Assembly: GCF_020524045.1 (NCBI RefSeq)
Contig: NZ_JAIVKL010000018.1
Span: 37,198-101,197, forward strand
Reading direction: 5' to 3'
DNA: 64,000 nt
Source of the DNA: Metabacillus litoralis
GTDB taxonomy: Bacteria; Bacillota; Bacilli; Bacillales; Bacillaceae
Positions within the stretch are counted from its first letter, which is position 1; every line of letters starts with the position of its first letter. The translations under genes and the position numbers were made by a program. Positions 7,981 to 17,322 of the stretch are shown here, piece by piece. The notes below the pieces were generated by a model. It searched no databases and was not told the origin of the DNA. It saw only the letters and a program-made list of their open reading frames with translations.

Positions 7981-10596
7981 TTATTTAATTATACTCACAA
8001 AATCTGCAACATAGGCAGTTGTACCATTAAAGTACACTTCGTACCATGTATATCCATCTTTTTCAACAGTGATAAAGTTATATTTCTCGTCCAATTTTGC
8101 AGAAACGAGTGTACCATTATCAAGACTTCCTAATTTATTACCAGATGCACTAGCTGTTTCACGGACATTAAGGTTTGTGCCTTCTGTATTCACTTGTAAT
8201 AAATTATTAATTTCTACATATACTGTAGTTGAGTTACCTTTTGATACCCAACCTTCAGTATTTGTTCCTGGAATTTTGATTCTTAACCAACCATTATCTA
8301 AACCAATTACATCAACTCTAGTACCGGCTTTAAGTACTTGTATAATATCATTTGAAGTTGAATTCCCACTTCTTAGATTCAAGTCAATCATAACTTTACC
8401 TACAGTATTTACAGGGAAACTAATTGGTTGTGATGGTGCGTCTTCTTCTGGTGGATTGACATTATTATCTTGTAATTGATTTTTGTAATTAGGAACATCA
8501 AATCGTAAGAAATAATTATTTAGCTGAGCATACATATTACTAATCTTCTTGGCTTGAATATCAGCCCAAGCAATATGTGTCGCATATTGAGGACCAAAAG
8601 TATCCCTTGATTCTACGTGTGCTGGATGCCAGCGCATTTTGTAAAGAGTATTTTGTCCTCTTGAGAAGTAACTATTGTTTACAAATCCTGCTCCACCCTT
8701 AATTGCCGCTCCTGGTGTAAACCATTCTTTTGAATAAGCATGTTGAGCACCAGCATTAACAACACAGTCATCATAAGCAGCAATTCCATACATGTTATAT
8801 ACCTTTTTAGGTGAAATATCCATTGTTATGGTTTTTCCATTACTGTCTTTAACTGGAGTGCAAGTTCCAGGTACTAGCTTTGTCCATGTACTAACACCTT
8901 TTGATAAAACAGATTCATAACTTGTACCGGCTCCCGTTTCATGCAATGTATGAGCAATTAAATATATCTCGTTGACACCATATTTTTCACCTGCATATGC
9001 AAATGCTTCCCCTTGCCCATCCAATGAGCCTTTACCTTCTAGAAAGATATTTAGTTCGTTAGGATCAGCATTTGTAGAAGAATCTAGCAATAAAAATTGA
9101 AAGTAGCTTGATGTCCCTCTCTTAAAGTTAGTTGGATTTAAATAATAAGAGACATCTTCACGTTTTGCAGATATTTTACCTGCTCCATCGCTCTTAGGGT
9201 TTGCACCCATTTGTACATCTACCATTCTAGTAAAATCTAAATTATAGTTAGATGTCTCTACTAGTATATTAGATGCAGCATTTTTAGAAACAATCCCTCT
9301 TCTTCCTGCGATATTAATTCCCCACCAATTTTTTTGCTCAAATACAACACGATATGAGCTTCCTGGTACTAATTTGGCATAAGGAATATATTGACCTGAG
9401 GATGTGTCATATACAAGTGCATCTGTAAACATCGTAATTCTTTTAGTCGTTCCCGTATTTGTTTGAGCATTTTTAATAGATCCACCAGTTGAAGGTTCTG
9501 TATCAGTTTTCTTAACAAACCCTACCTGATCTCCAAATTCAACTAGATGATAGTATTTTTGTTCATCTACTCTATTAAACTCTTGACCTTTAACTAGCTC
9601 CCCTACTTTTACTAAACCATTGCTAGTATTATGGTAAACGTCAGCTTGTCCTGAGGTCACTTTAAAGTATTTATCAGATGGTACAAATTGTGCAGCTGCA
9701 GTATACTTCGGAACAAATCCAAGTCTGCCGCCAAAGTTAATACCCCACCAATTTGACTGACTAATGACAATCGGATACTCTGTGCCTGGTGCAACCTTAC
9801 CAAATGGCGCATATCCAGATTTTGTATCCAAAACCTCCGTCTCTTCAAGAAAGACTAGCTTTCTACCAGTAGTTTTTGTTGTAGTAAGGAGGTTATTAAT
9901 AGAATGTGAAGAAACTGGTTCTGTTTCTCTCTTTTTCACATAAGCTACTTGATTACCAATCTTAATTAGGTGCCAATTCGTTCGATCTCCTACTCTAGGA
10001 TAAACCTGTCCTATAGTTAAACTAGCAAATTTCGTCAACCCTTTAGAGGTATTAATATACACGTCTGTTGGACCAGTGACCTTAAAGTATTTGTCCGAAG
10101 AATAAAACTTTGCCATAGCGGTTGATTTTGGTATGAAACCTAAGCGCCCAGAAAGGTTAACTCCCCACCAGTTTGCTTGACTAACAACAACTGGGAAGGT
10201 CATACCTTGTGAGATGCTACCAAATTGGGTATATCCAGATTTAGAGTCTACTACAATTGCCTCTTGTAAAATTGTAATCTCTAAATCTTTTTGGGTTAGA
10301 CTCCCAATATGATTTTTTATAGTATTGCCAGTTGATGGTTCTGTATCAGATTTCTTTACAAGCCCAACATTATCTCCAAACTCTATAACATGCCAATATG
10401 TTTGATTTGCTTTTCTTTTATATACCTGACCATTAGTTAAACTGCCTACTGCAACAAGTCCTTTTTTAGTATTTTGATAAACTTTCACATTATCATTTAC
10501 CACTTTAAAGTAGTCATTGAATTCATTTGCAGCCTTTACTTGACCTTCGTTAAGAAAAGTCATTTGAAAAACGAAGACCATCAAGAATAAAAGCAA
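7981..10596 (-). CDS. Secreted SH3-repeat endo-beta-N-acetylglucosaminidase (autolysin)
   Basis: An exported peptidoglycan hydrolase of about 871 residues. A hydrophobic signal ends near GQVKAANE. Residues ~25-450 hold three long copies (with a shorter fourth) of a module with NYWHV/NWWGIN motifs and the phrase YFKV, resembling SH3/GW-type wall-binding repeats. Residues ~460-690 are a GH73-type glucosaminidase domain: ISAKREDVSYYLNPTNF, ANPNELNIFLEGKG-like stretch, the catalytic-Glu segment LIAHTLHETGAGTS and YNMYGIAAYDD. Two canonical bacterial SH3 domains end the protein (~745-871), similar in plan to LytD. It is the last gene below the wall operon and has its own terminator. The 5' end is problematic: the only in-frame start is a TTG at 10596 without RBS, while an RBS-ATG lies one frame off (see next feature). 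Confidence 0.85.
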   Translation of the reverse strand: MLLFLMVFVFQMTFLNEGQVKAANEFNDYFKVVNDNVKVYQNTKKGLVAVGSLTNGQVYKRKANQTYWHVIEFGDNVGLVKKSDTEPSTGNTIKNHIGSLTQKDLEITILQEAIVVDSKSGYTQFGSISQGMTFPVVVSQANWWGVNLSGRLGFIPKSTAMAKFYSSDKYFKVTGPTDVYINTSKGLTKFASLTIGQVYPRVGDRTNWHLIKIGNQVAYVKKRETEPVSSHSINNLLTTTKTTGRKLVFLEETEVLDTKSGYAPFGKVAPGTEYPIVISQSNWWGINFGGRLGFVPKYTAAAQFVPSDKYFKVTSGQADVYHNTSNGLVKVGELVKGQEFNRVDEQKYYHLVEFGDQVGFVKKTDTEPSTGGSIKNAQTNTGTTKRITMFTDALVYDTSSGQYIPYAKLVPGSSYRVVFEQKNWWGINIAGRRGIVSKNAASNILVETSNYNLDFTRMVDVQMGANPKSDGAGKISAKREDVSYYLNPTNFKRGTSSYFQFLLLDSSTNADPNELNIFLEGKGSLDGQGEAFAYAGEKYGVNEIYLIAHTLHETGAGTSYESVLSKGVSTWTKLVPGTCTPVKDSNGKTITMDISPKKVYNMYGIAAYDDCVVNAGAQHAYSKEWFTPGAAIKGGAGFVNNSYFSRGQNTLYKMRWHPAHVESRDTFGPQYATHIAWADIQAKKISNMYAQLNNYFLRFDVPNYKNQLQDNNVNPPEEDAPSQPISFPVNTVGKVMIDLNLRSGNSTSNDIIQVLKAGTRVDVIGLDNGWLRIKIPGTNTEGWVSKGNSTTVYVEINNLLQVNTEGTNLNVRETASASGNKLGSLDNGTLVSAKLDEKYNFITVEKDGYTWYEVYFNGTTAYVADFVSIIK

Positions 10597-10640
10597 ACAT
10601 TTTAGTGTTGACTTAAAGATAAATCATCACATCCTCACTA
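10597..10640 (-). other. Probable 1-nt frameshift in the signal-peptide region of the glucosaminidase
   Basis: On the minus strand a GTGAGG box is followed by ATG at 10627, which reads only MIYL and then hits TAA. If one T of the following CTTT were absent, the frame would run MIYLKSTLKCLLLFLMVF into the annotated protein, giving a classic lipid-free signal peptide. In the present sequence the frame upstream of TTG 10596 contains no ATG, GTG or TTG before two stops. Either a sequencing/assembly indel, a real inactivating or phase-type indel, or initiation at an unusual codon. Confidence 0.55.
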
Positions 10641-10689
10641 ATTTATTCAAGTCGTTATTAGTTACATAATAAATAAAAGGCTTGGGGTC

Positions 10690-13626
10690 TTAATTCTTGC
10701 TTAAGACCCTTTTTACAATCCCTTGTTTAGGCTTACTTTTACCCAATTTAATTAAACTTATATCATAGATGCTAGTTTTAGAAGCACTTCCCCATCTCCA
10801 GCTTTCACAATTCTTCAATGAGTCCAGTCTTAACTCTAGTGTTATATTTTTTCGTTTTGGTTTTATATTAAATGTTAATACCTTTTCATTACCATCTTCT
10901 GCGATATCTTCCTTATATAGTTTTTTCCCATCAAGTTTTAATTGATATTGGATACGACCTACATTTTTTGGTTTACAGTACGGAGAATGAACGGTAACAT
11001 TCAATGCGTACTCTGTTCCAGGCTCAACATTTAGTTGAACTCTAGCTGTAGAAAAGTCTCCTTTTTTAGGTGCATCTAAATCAGATAAACGAATTCCAAT
11101 TTTATTAGACTTATGTGAAAGAATTACCTGCTCATTTAAAGCACGGTCCTGGCATTCTATTATAGCCTTTGAAAGGTCTACTTTTTCGAGATCATCAATT
11201 TTCATCATATTCATCGCATTTTGCATAACTTTGAAGTTTGATTGTAACTCTCTATTCTCTAAACGCAACATAGTAAGTTCTTTGAGTAATGCTTGCTCAT
11301 TCACTTTGTGCAGAGATTCTTCTCTAGGATAGTGTCTATAGATGTCTTTCTCCCTCTTAACACCTTGTTCAAGCAACTGAACAGCAAATTCATAAGACTT
11401 AGAAGATTTCTCTTTCTCACGAGCAACATATTTCATTATACTATCTGACATTTGTTCTTTATTTGCTTCTAAATCTTTAAATGTTTTAATAGCATGATCA
11501 ACATCGAAGTCAAGATCTAATAAATATTGATCCATATGAAGGTTTTGATAATGTGCTAATACTTTATCATCATAGTTAAAACCAATGGATGGTACACCAA
11601 AAAGGTTAGCTAGGATCGAACCATGAAGTCTCATCGATATAGATAATCCTGCATTCTTAACAATGCTTAGAAATTCTGTGTAATCACCCTCATGCTCATA
11701 AACAAGTGTACGAGATTGATTACTCATAAGCTCCTGAACTTTTCCGTGAATCTTATTATCATCTGATTTCCCTTTTCCAAATTGGTAAGGTAGAAATAAA
11801 ATAGTATAATTACTGTCCGCTAGAATGGAATCTAAATAACGAGCCATTTTTTCTTCGAAGTTGACTGGATTATCCTTCCAATCCCTCATGGTTAGAAGTA
11901 TTAAATTCTTAGATTCAATATTGTACTTTTTAAAATAGGCAGCTGCAGCTTCATCACCCGGATCATCAAGCATATAGGTCGCATCTGAAGTCTGATTTAC
12001 TTCTTTCGTTAAACCAGGAATCGATTCTAGTAAGTTTTTAGAGTACTCGTCTCTTACTGTTACGACACTCATTTGATTTACCATGAATTTAGCAAACTTA
12101 CGTGCCTCTGGATTAACAAGTGGTCCTACACCTAAAGCAAAATACATACTTGGCACTTCATATATATTAGCCATTGTTGGTATAGTCCCCATTCCTGTCA
12201 ATCCGTGAGTGAATCTATCAAAGAAATCAGGGACACCTGCAGCTTTATTAAAAGTATAATCATTTAATAATCCACCCCCACCATAGATGAGAAGATCAGC
12301 CTCTTTAATATATTTATCCATCCGGTAAACATCTGTTCTTGGTAGACTGTAAAACCCTTGCTTCAATGTAATTGGTCTACGATTAAAGCCTGCTACCATG
12401 ATAAGAGTATTTGGGTATTTTTTCTTGATATTTGTGCTTATTGCTTCTAGAATCAAGTCATCTCCTGTATTTAGTGCGCCATAGTAACCTTGGATGATAA
12501 CCTTTGCAGCTTTTTCTTTCGTACCATGTAATTCATTAATTTGCTCATATCTACCTTTAGATAACTTTGTTTGCTTTGAATTAATATCGTTTTGAATTTG
12601 TGTGAGCAAATCCTGCCATCTAGTTTCCCACATATGATGCTTAACTAATTTTTCAAATCCTCGTCTGCGTATCATCTCAGCTTCTTCAGGATGGTTAATA
12701 TAATATTCAAGCTTCTCTTTTAAATCTTCTGCATCTTTATATCCGATAATCTCTTTCCCATATTCAAAAAATAATTCCATTTCTTCAAAGATCTCTGTAC
12801 AAAGGATCCCACCATTTGCAATGGATTCAAATACACCGATCTTAAGGTTCGTAAATCCTGCTCTTGTACCTGGGAAATTTATATGGAATTTCCCAGCTCT
12901 TGCAGCTGAGTAGAAATCTTCACCGCTTACAGGGAATGAATTTGGAATTTCCCAACCTGTTCCATATACCTTTACTTCAAAATGCTCATCCAAATAATTC
13001 ATCATCGAATTACGATCAGGGCGATTAAAAGCATTTCCAATACATATGACATCTGCTTTCCAATCTGGTCTTTCTACGGCCTCTGCTTCAATAAAGCTTC
13101 TATCAATGGCAAATGGCCAATGAATTGTATTATTGATGCCTGCTTCTTTGTACATCTCCAAGGCTTCTACGGCATTTGTTGCATGATAATCGAAGCGATG
13201 AGCAAACTTTTTCGTACCAGGGAATACATCAGGATCTGATAATGTAATCCCAACTAAAATATAACCTTGATCCTTTAACCACTTGCTGTCTTCTTCAGAG
13301 AATGTATATCCTCCTGCATTACAGACAATGATTTGAGGATCAAATTGTTTCAACAAAGGTTTAATCAAGTCTAGCTTGATTTCAATTGGACCAAACCCAC
13401 CCGTATGTCGATCTGGATTATGAATTACGACTGGGAAGTCATCCGTATTAAAATCAAACACGGTATGTCCTAGATTTTCTAGTGCTTGTTTCATTCTACT
13501 AACGATATCCGTTTTACCAAAAGCATACCGCCCAATGTGTAAAATTCGAAAATATTCCCCTGCTAATATCTTCTTTTCCCTTAAAAGTTCTCGTTGCTGT
13601 TCCACTGAAGGTAAATTTTGTCCCAT
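10690..13626 (-). CDS. Fusion protein: CgeB-like glycosyltransferase + polysaccharide pyruvyltransferase + C-terminal beta domain
   Basis: A 978-residue multidomain enzyme, probably cytoplasmic and acting on the wall polysaccharide. Residues ~20-345 resemble CgeB/DUF3880-type GT-B glycosyltransferases (RILHIGRYAFGKTDI, FPGTRAGFTNLKIGVFESIA, ending MWETRWQDLL). Residues ~370-745 are a polysaccharide pyruvyltransferase (CsaB-like) domain: IQGYYGALNTGDDLILEAI, LIYGGGGLLNDYT, LGVGPLVNPEAR, VRDEYSKNLL, and SMRLHGSILANLFGVPSIGF. A coiled coil (~775-815) and a jelly-roll-like beta domain (~830-965) close it. It is downstream of the TagGH exporter genes in the same direction. Pyruvyl ketals on ManNAc are the anchor for SLH proteins in related species, so a pyruvylated secondary wall polymer is a plausible product, but this is inference. 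Confidence 0.75.
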   Translation of the reverse strand: MGQNLPSVEQQRELLREKKILAGEYFRILHIGRYAFGKTDIVSRMKQALENLGHTVFDFNTDDFPVVIHNPDRHTGGFGPIEIKLDLIKPLLKQFDPQIIVCNAGGYTFSEEDSKWLKDQGYILVGITLSDPDVFPGTKKFAHRFDYHATNAVEALEMYKEAGINNTIHWPFAIDRSFIEAEAVERPDWKADVICIGNAFNRPDRNSMMNYLDEHFEVKVYGTGWEIPNSFPVSGEDFYSAARAGKFHINFPGTRAGFTNLKIGVFESIANGGILCTEIFEEMELFFEYGKEIIGYKDAEDLKEKLEYYINHPEEAEMIRRRGFEKLVKHHMWETRWQDLLTQIQNDINSKQTKLSKGRYEQINELHGTKEKAAKVIIQGYYGALNTGDDLILEAISTNIKKKYPNTLIMVAGFNRRPITLKQGFYSLPRTDVYRMDKYIKEADLLIYGGGGLLNDYTFNKAAGVPDFFDRFTHGLTGMGTIPTMANIYEVPSMYFALGVGPLVNPEARKFAKFMVNQMSVVTVRDEYSKNLLESIPGLTKEVNQTSDATYMLDDPGDEAAAAYFKKYNIESKNLILLTMRDWKDNPVNFEEKMARYLDSILADSNYTILFLPYQFGKGKSDDNKIHGKVQELMSNQSRTLVYEHEGDYTEFLSIVKNAGLSISMRLHGSILANLFGVPSIGFNYDDKVLAHYQNLHMDQYLLDLDFDVDHAIKTFKDLEANKEQMSDSIMKYVAREKEKSSKSYEFAVQLLEQGVKREKDIYRHYPREESLHKVNEQALLKELTMLRLENRELQSNFKVMQNAMNMMKIDDLEKVDLSKAIIECQDRALNEQVILSHKSNKIGIRLSDLDAPKKGDFSTARVQLNVEPGTEYALNVTVHSPYCKPKNVGRIQYQLKLDGKKLYKEDIAEDGNEKVLTFNIKPKRKNITLELRLDSLKNCESWRWGSASKTSIYDISLIKLGKSKPKQGIVKRVLSKN

Positions 13627-13725
13627 TTCCTACCAGCCCTTCGTTAGTATATTATTTATTATCAATAGGGGAACACCCTATATTTAATTCAGTAATCCTA
13701 AATCAGTATAATTTATTAAGTGCAA

Positions 13726-16383
13726 TCAGTCATTGGAAGTTGCTACTAATGTTACCCATTTCTTAATAGTTTCATCTAGGTCAGAAGGCAAATGTTGTTC
13801 ATATAACTGATATATTTGATATAAGGTTTCTTCTGACTCTTTTCGCTCTTCTTCTTTTACTAATTCCAGCTTTTTCATATACCAATTTTTGAAATAGTAC
13901 TCAAACCGTAGCTGCATATATGCATGTAAAAGATGATTCTTCTCTAAGAACAAGATTTTTTCATCCTCTAATTCCTTATATTTCATAAAGGTTCTTGCTG
14001 AAACATTGTTAACAGCTGATCCTTCTACTCCAGCATAGTAAAGGTGAATAGTCTCATTGATTACAGTGAAGTTTTTAGCATGTAAGAGCACATCATAGAA
14101 AAAGATCGTGTCCTCTCCTACTACACCTACTAACATTTTTAAATCCTTCTCTAGTAGTAGCGTTCTTTTAATTAACATCGCTTGAATACTTTGGACTTTA
14201 AATGATGTTTCAATGAATAATTCACGGCTATCTCGATTGCCGAAAATATCTTTAGTTGGATATTTCTCTTTCACTGCCTTATAGTAATCAACAAGTCGAT
14301 CATTCGTATCTACCTTTATAATATTACCAATGACAACATCTACATCACTATGACAAATAGATTGATAAAGCTTAGTATACCCATCATTTATGGCTTCATT
14401 ATCTGGATCCAGATAGGTAACATACTCTGTTGATGCCATTAACACGCCTTTATTTCTAGGTCTAGAAGCACTACCACTGCCACCATCTTTGTAAAAGTGG
14501 GCTTTTACATTTGGATAAAGCCTTGCTAATCGACTTACAATTTTAGGTGTATAATCATCTGTAGATCCATCATCAACTATAATAACCTCCATCTCATTAA
14601 ACATAGATGATCTTCTAAGACTCATAAAGCACTTACTATATAGATGATCACCATTATTATAGGCAGCAACAATTACACTGAATTTTGGCTTAGAAGGCTC
14701 AATCACTTTAATTTCCCTCAATACATTTAACTCAAGACTATCAATACTATAACCAGGTTTTTCAACCTTTAAATTCTTGATATTTAACAGTTCTTCCACA
14801 CTAAAGTGAGCTAAAGAAAATAGTGTCCTTTTATAATCACTCACTCGATTGACATAATCATTTTCAATTCCAGCTATTCTATTTAATCCACTAAAATAGG
14901 AATCCTTTGTTATGAAAGTAGAATTTGTATATTTAAACCCATTTATCATATCTTCCAAATAAAACTCGCCATACTCATATTCATCTGACATAAAGGCAAT
15001 ATAATCAAAATCGCTATATTTTTCATTTAGTTGGTCAAGTGTAAGCAAAGTCTTCATTTTGTATGTTTGTCTATTATACTGCTCAATCATTTGATCAGAT
15101 AACTCTTCACACACAACCGCGACGCTTTTATCAAAAATAAGGTCTTGTTCAAAACCTATATTTTTTAATAAAGACGCTAAGCGATGATATGTAGTATGAC
15201 TTCGAAGCACTTTACGAACACCAAACATTTGTAACTGGTACTTTTCTAATTCACTATAATGATTAAGTATAAAATCCACTTCATTACTATTAAATATCAT
15301 AAAGACATTAGGAAATAGATTATTTACCCCTAAACTATAGTTGGATAAAATGAGATTGCCCATACTTTGAAGCTCATAAACTCTACTTGCAAACATAGTC
15401 ATACTTTCTTGGATTGAGTTTAAATTGATCGACCAAGTGTAAAGTTTGGATAAAAGCTGAAGCATATCATGTTGTACTGCAGGTGATACATATTTCAAGT
15501 ATTCTGTAGGAAACAAAAAGCTTTCAGAGTCTCTACTATAATTTCTGTCAATAATTTTTAAATCTTTACCTGCAGTTATGACACCATCAAATATTTTTCT
15601 AGTATCCTTTTGACGATTAGGATATTTCCGATACCACGATCCAGCAAATACAACCTTTTGGTCTACATTATGTTTGTGTAATCCAATTGGGTTATTATAT
15701 GTTGGATTTACACCAAACTCTAATAGGAAGACCTGATCATTTTTACAATCTCTTTTATAGTGAGGGATTTTTTCAACAGCAGTAGTAAAGATATAATCAC
15801 ACTTACTTGCTATCTCTACAAAGAATTCATAATTGGTCGGATCTTCTTTAGAGTAGAAAATGGTCTTCTTATTTTTAGACTGAAAATAACTTATTACTTC
15901 AAACATTTTTGAACGGACTTTTTTATTTTTAAGGTTCCCTAACCCCACCCATTCATTCCCTAAACCTTTCCAAGCAGAGGCAACTAATAGTATGGTTACT
16001 TCTTTTTCTATCTCCTTGTAGTTTTCAGGAGTAACATAAAAGAAATTGGCAGTATTTTCATAAGAGTGATATAAAAACTCATCCATGACAATCCCAATAT
16101 TTAATTCAATCTTTGAATAATAGCTAGATCCATTACTTTTTGGGATATCACTAACATATTCCTTTAATTGTTCAACAAATTGCTCATCAGCCACTTTACT
16201 ACGTATGTTTCGATATGACTCTAAATCTACAGGTTCTGGTTGGTCTTTAAATAAGCTAGAAACATTTAATGATATGCCTTCAGAGACTTTTAAATTTTCA
16301 AGGTCAGATGATAATAGTTGGTCTAACTCATTTATTCGATTGTCTAATTTTGACAGCCTTTTTTTTATGTGTTTAGAATCCAT
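13726..16383 (-). CDS. Two-domain glycosyltransferase (CgeB-like GT-B + GT2)
   Basis: An 885-residue protein. After an N-terminal coiled coil (1-60), residues ~90-440 have a CgeB/DUF3880-like GT-B layout (VVFAGSWYRKYPNR, VSPAVQHDMLQLL, MTMFASRVYELQSMGNLIL). From about residue 565 a GT2/GT-A domain starts: FSVIVAAYNNGDHLYSKCF, EVIIVDDGSTDDYT, ASRPRNKGVLMAS, TYLDPDNEA (metal-binding DxD equivalent) and VVGEDTIFFYDVL (catalytic ED). It probably adds two sugars, or one sugar and a modification, to the wall polymer. It starts 6 nt after the methyltransferase stop with AAAGGTGA upstream, so it is in the operon. No signal peptide; sugar specificity unknown. Confidence 0.78.
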   Translation of the reverse strand: MDSKHIKKRLSKLDNRINELDQLLSSDLENLKVSEGISLNVSSLFKDQPEPVDLESYRNIRSKVADEQFVEQLKEYVSDIPKSNGSSYYSKIELNIGIVMDEFLYHSYENTANFFYVTPENYKEIEKEVTILLVASAWKGLGNEWVGLGNLKNKKVRSKMFEVISYFQSKNKKTIFYSKEDPTNYEFFVEIASKCDYIFTTAVEKIPHYKRDCKNDQVFLLEFGVNPTYNNPIGLHKHNVDQKVVFAGSWYRKYPNRQKDTRKIFDGVITAGKDLKIIDRNYSRDSESFLFPTEYLKYVSPAVQHDMLQLLSKLYTWSINLNSIQESMTMFASRVYELQSMGNLILSNYSLGVNNLFPNVFMIFNSNEVDFILNHYSELEKYQLQMFGVRKVLRSHTTYHRLASLLKNIGFEQDLIFDKSVAVVCEELSDQMIEQYNRQTYKMKTLLTLDQLNEKYSDFDYIAFMSDEYEYGEFYLEDMINGFKYTNSTFITKDSYFSGLNRIAGIENDYVNRVSDYKRTLFSLAHFSVEELLNIKNLKVEKPGYSIDSLELNVLREIKVIEPSKPKFSVIVAAYNNGDHLYSKCFMSLRRSSMFNEMEVIIVDDGSTDDYTPKIVSRLARLYPNVKAHFYKDGGSGSASRPRNKGVLMASTEYVTYLDPDNEAINDGYTKLYQSICHSDVDVVIGNIIKVDTNDRLVDYYKAVKEKYPTKDIFGNRDSRELFIETSFKVQSIQAMLIKRTLLLEKDLKMLVGVVGEDTIFFYDVLLHAKNFTVINETIHLYYAGVEGSAVNNVSARTFMKYKELEDEKILFLEKNHLLHAYMQLRFEYYFKNWYMKKLELVKEEERKESEETLYQIYQLYEQHLPSDLDETIKKWVTLVATSND

Positions 16384-16389
16384 CTATTT

Positions 16390-17304
16390 TCACCTTTTTC
16401 CTTTGAGCATTCTCCATAGTTTAAAAGCAACTTTTCCTATGAAGGTCTTCTTAATCCTATCGACTTGATTCTTAAGATGTTTATAGCTCTTAAGTATCTT
16501 TTCATGTTCTTTTTTCAATTTATTATAGGCGTTAAGAATTTCTTTTTCTTTTTTATATTGCTCATACAGCTCCTGCTGTGTTTTAACTTTTATAATTTTT
16601 TCATCAAGGAACTTTTTATAAACATCTTCATCATCCGAAACTCCCTGTGTCTTTCTCTGTGTTTTCGCTAATGTCATCTGTTCCTTCCGAAGAAAAGCTT
16701 GTTCTAACTGTTTTAAAAAAGGTAAATCAAGTGTTTTCTGACTAGAAATAGTCTCCGTTTTTTGAAAAATAACCCCTATCCAAGAACCCTTGTACTCAAT
16801 TTCAGTTATAGAAATCAGAGGCTGTTGAATTTTAAGAAATTCATGAATATAAAATGTTCTTTTAAATTCAGAAGAATCATTTAAACCAAAGGGTGTTGTC
16901 ACGATAACCCTTCCTTTTTCATTTAATAGGGAAAAGGCTTTGTGACAGAAAGTATCAAAATCAGCTATTTGTTCAAGTATTCCCCCAAGTAAAATGGTAT
17001 CAAATTTGTTGTTGAATTCCCGCTTGAAGAAGTTACTCTTTTCAAACATAACATTATTCCTCGTGTCTTCATCTTCATCTTTTAATCTTATTAAAGCTTC
17101 GTTAATAGCCAAAGAAGATGTGTCAATACCGAGAACTTTTTTGTACTCTCTTCCCAACTGAATAGAGGTATAACCATTGGAACATCCTACGTCTAATATA
17201 TGGGTACCTTGAACTTGACTCAGCAACCAATTTTGACTTTCTCTGTAATCATATTCAGATCCGAATGCAATTTCAGTGTAGACATTATTCTTTTTTTCTA
17301 CCAT
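16390..17304 (-). CDS. Class I SAM-dependent methyltransferase with C-terminal coiled coil
   Basis: A 304-residue protein. Residues ~30-150 form the SAM-binding Rossmann fold: HILDVGCSNGYTSIQLG (motif I), KKVLGIDTSSLAI, FDTILLGGILEQIAD and KGRVIVTTPFG. The last ~80 residues are lysine/glutamate-rich coiled coil ending RMLKGKR. ATG 17304 has AAAGGAG 8 nt upstream; a TTG one codon earlier is less likely. It lies between tagH and the large glycosyltransferase with 18-nt and 6-nt gaps, so it probably methylates a sugar, possibly as a chain-terminating cap as in ABC-exported O-antigens (inference). Confidence 0.8.
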   Translation of the reverse strand: MVEKKNNVYTEIAFGSEYDYRESQNWLLSQVQGTHILDVGCSNGYTSIQLGREYKKVLGIDTSSLAINEALIRLKDEDEDTRNNVMFEKSNFFKREFNNKFDTILLGGILEQIADFDTFCHKAFSLLNEKGRVIVTTPFGLNDSSEFKRTFYIHEFLKIQQPLISITEIEYKGSWIGVIFQKTETISSQKTLDLPFLKQLEQAFLRKEQMTLAKTQRKTQGVSDDEDVYKKFLDEKIIKVKTQQELYEQYKKEKEILNAYNKLKKEHEKILKSYKHLKNQVDRIKKTFIGKVAFKLWRMLKGKR

Positions 17305-17322
17305 CAAAACTTCTCCTTTGCT

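Noticed and set aside
8069..8479. Plus-strand reading frame of 136 codons inside the autolysin gene
   Set aside because: Lies entirely antisense to the SH3 and linker coding region, with no RBS or recognisable protein family.
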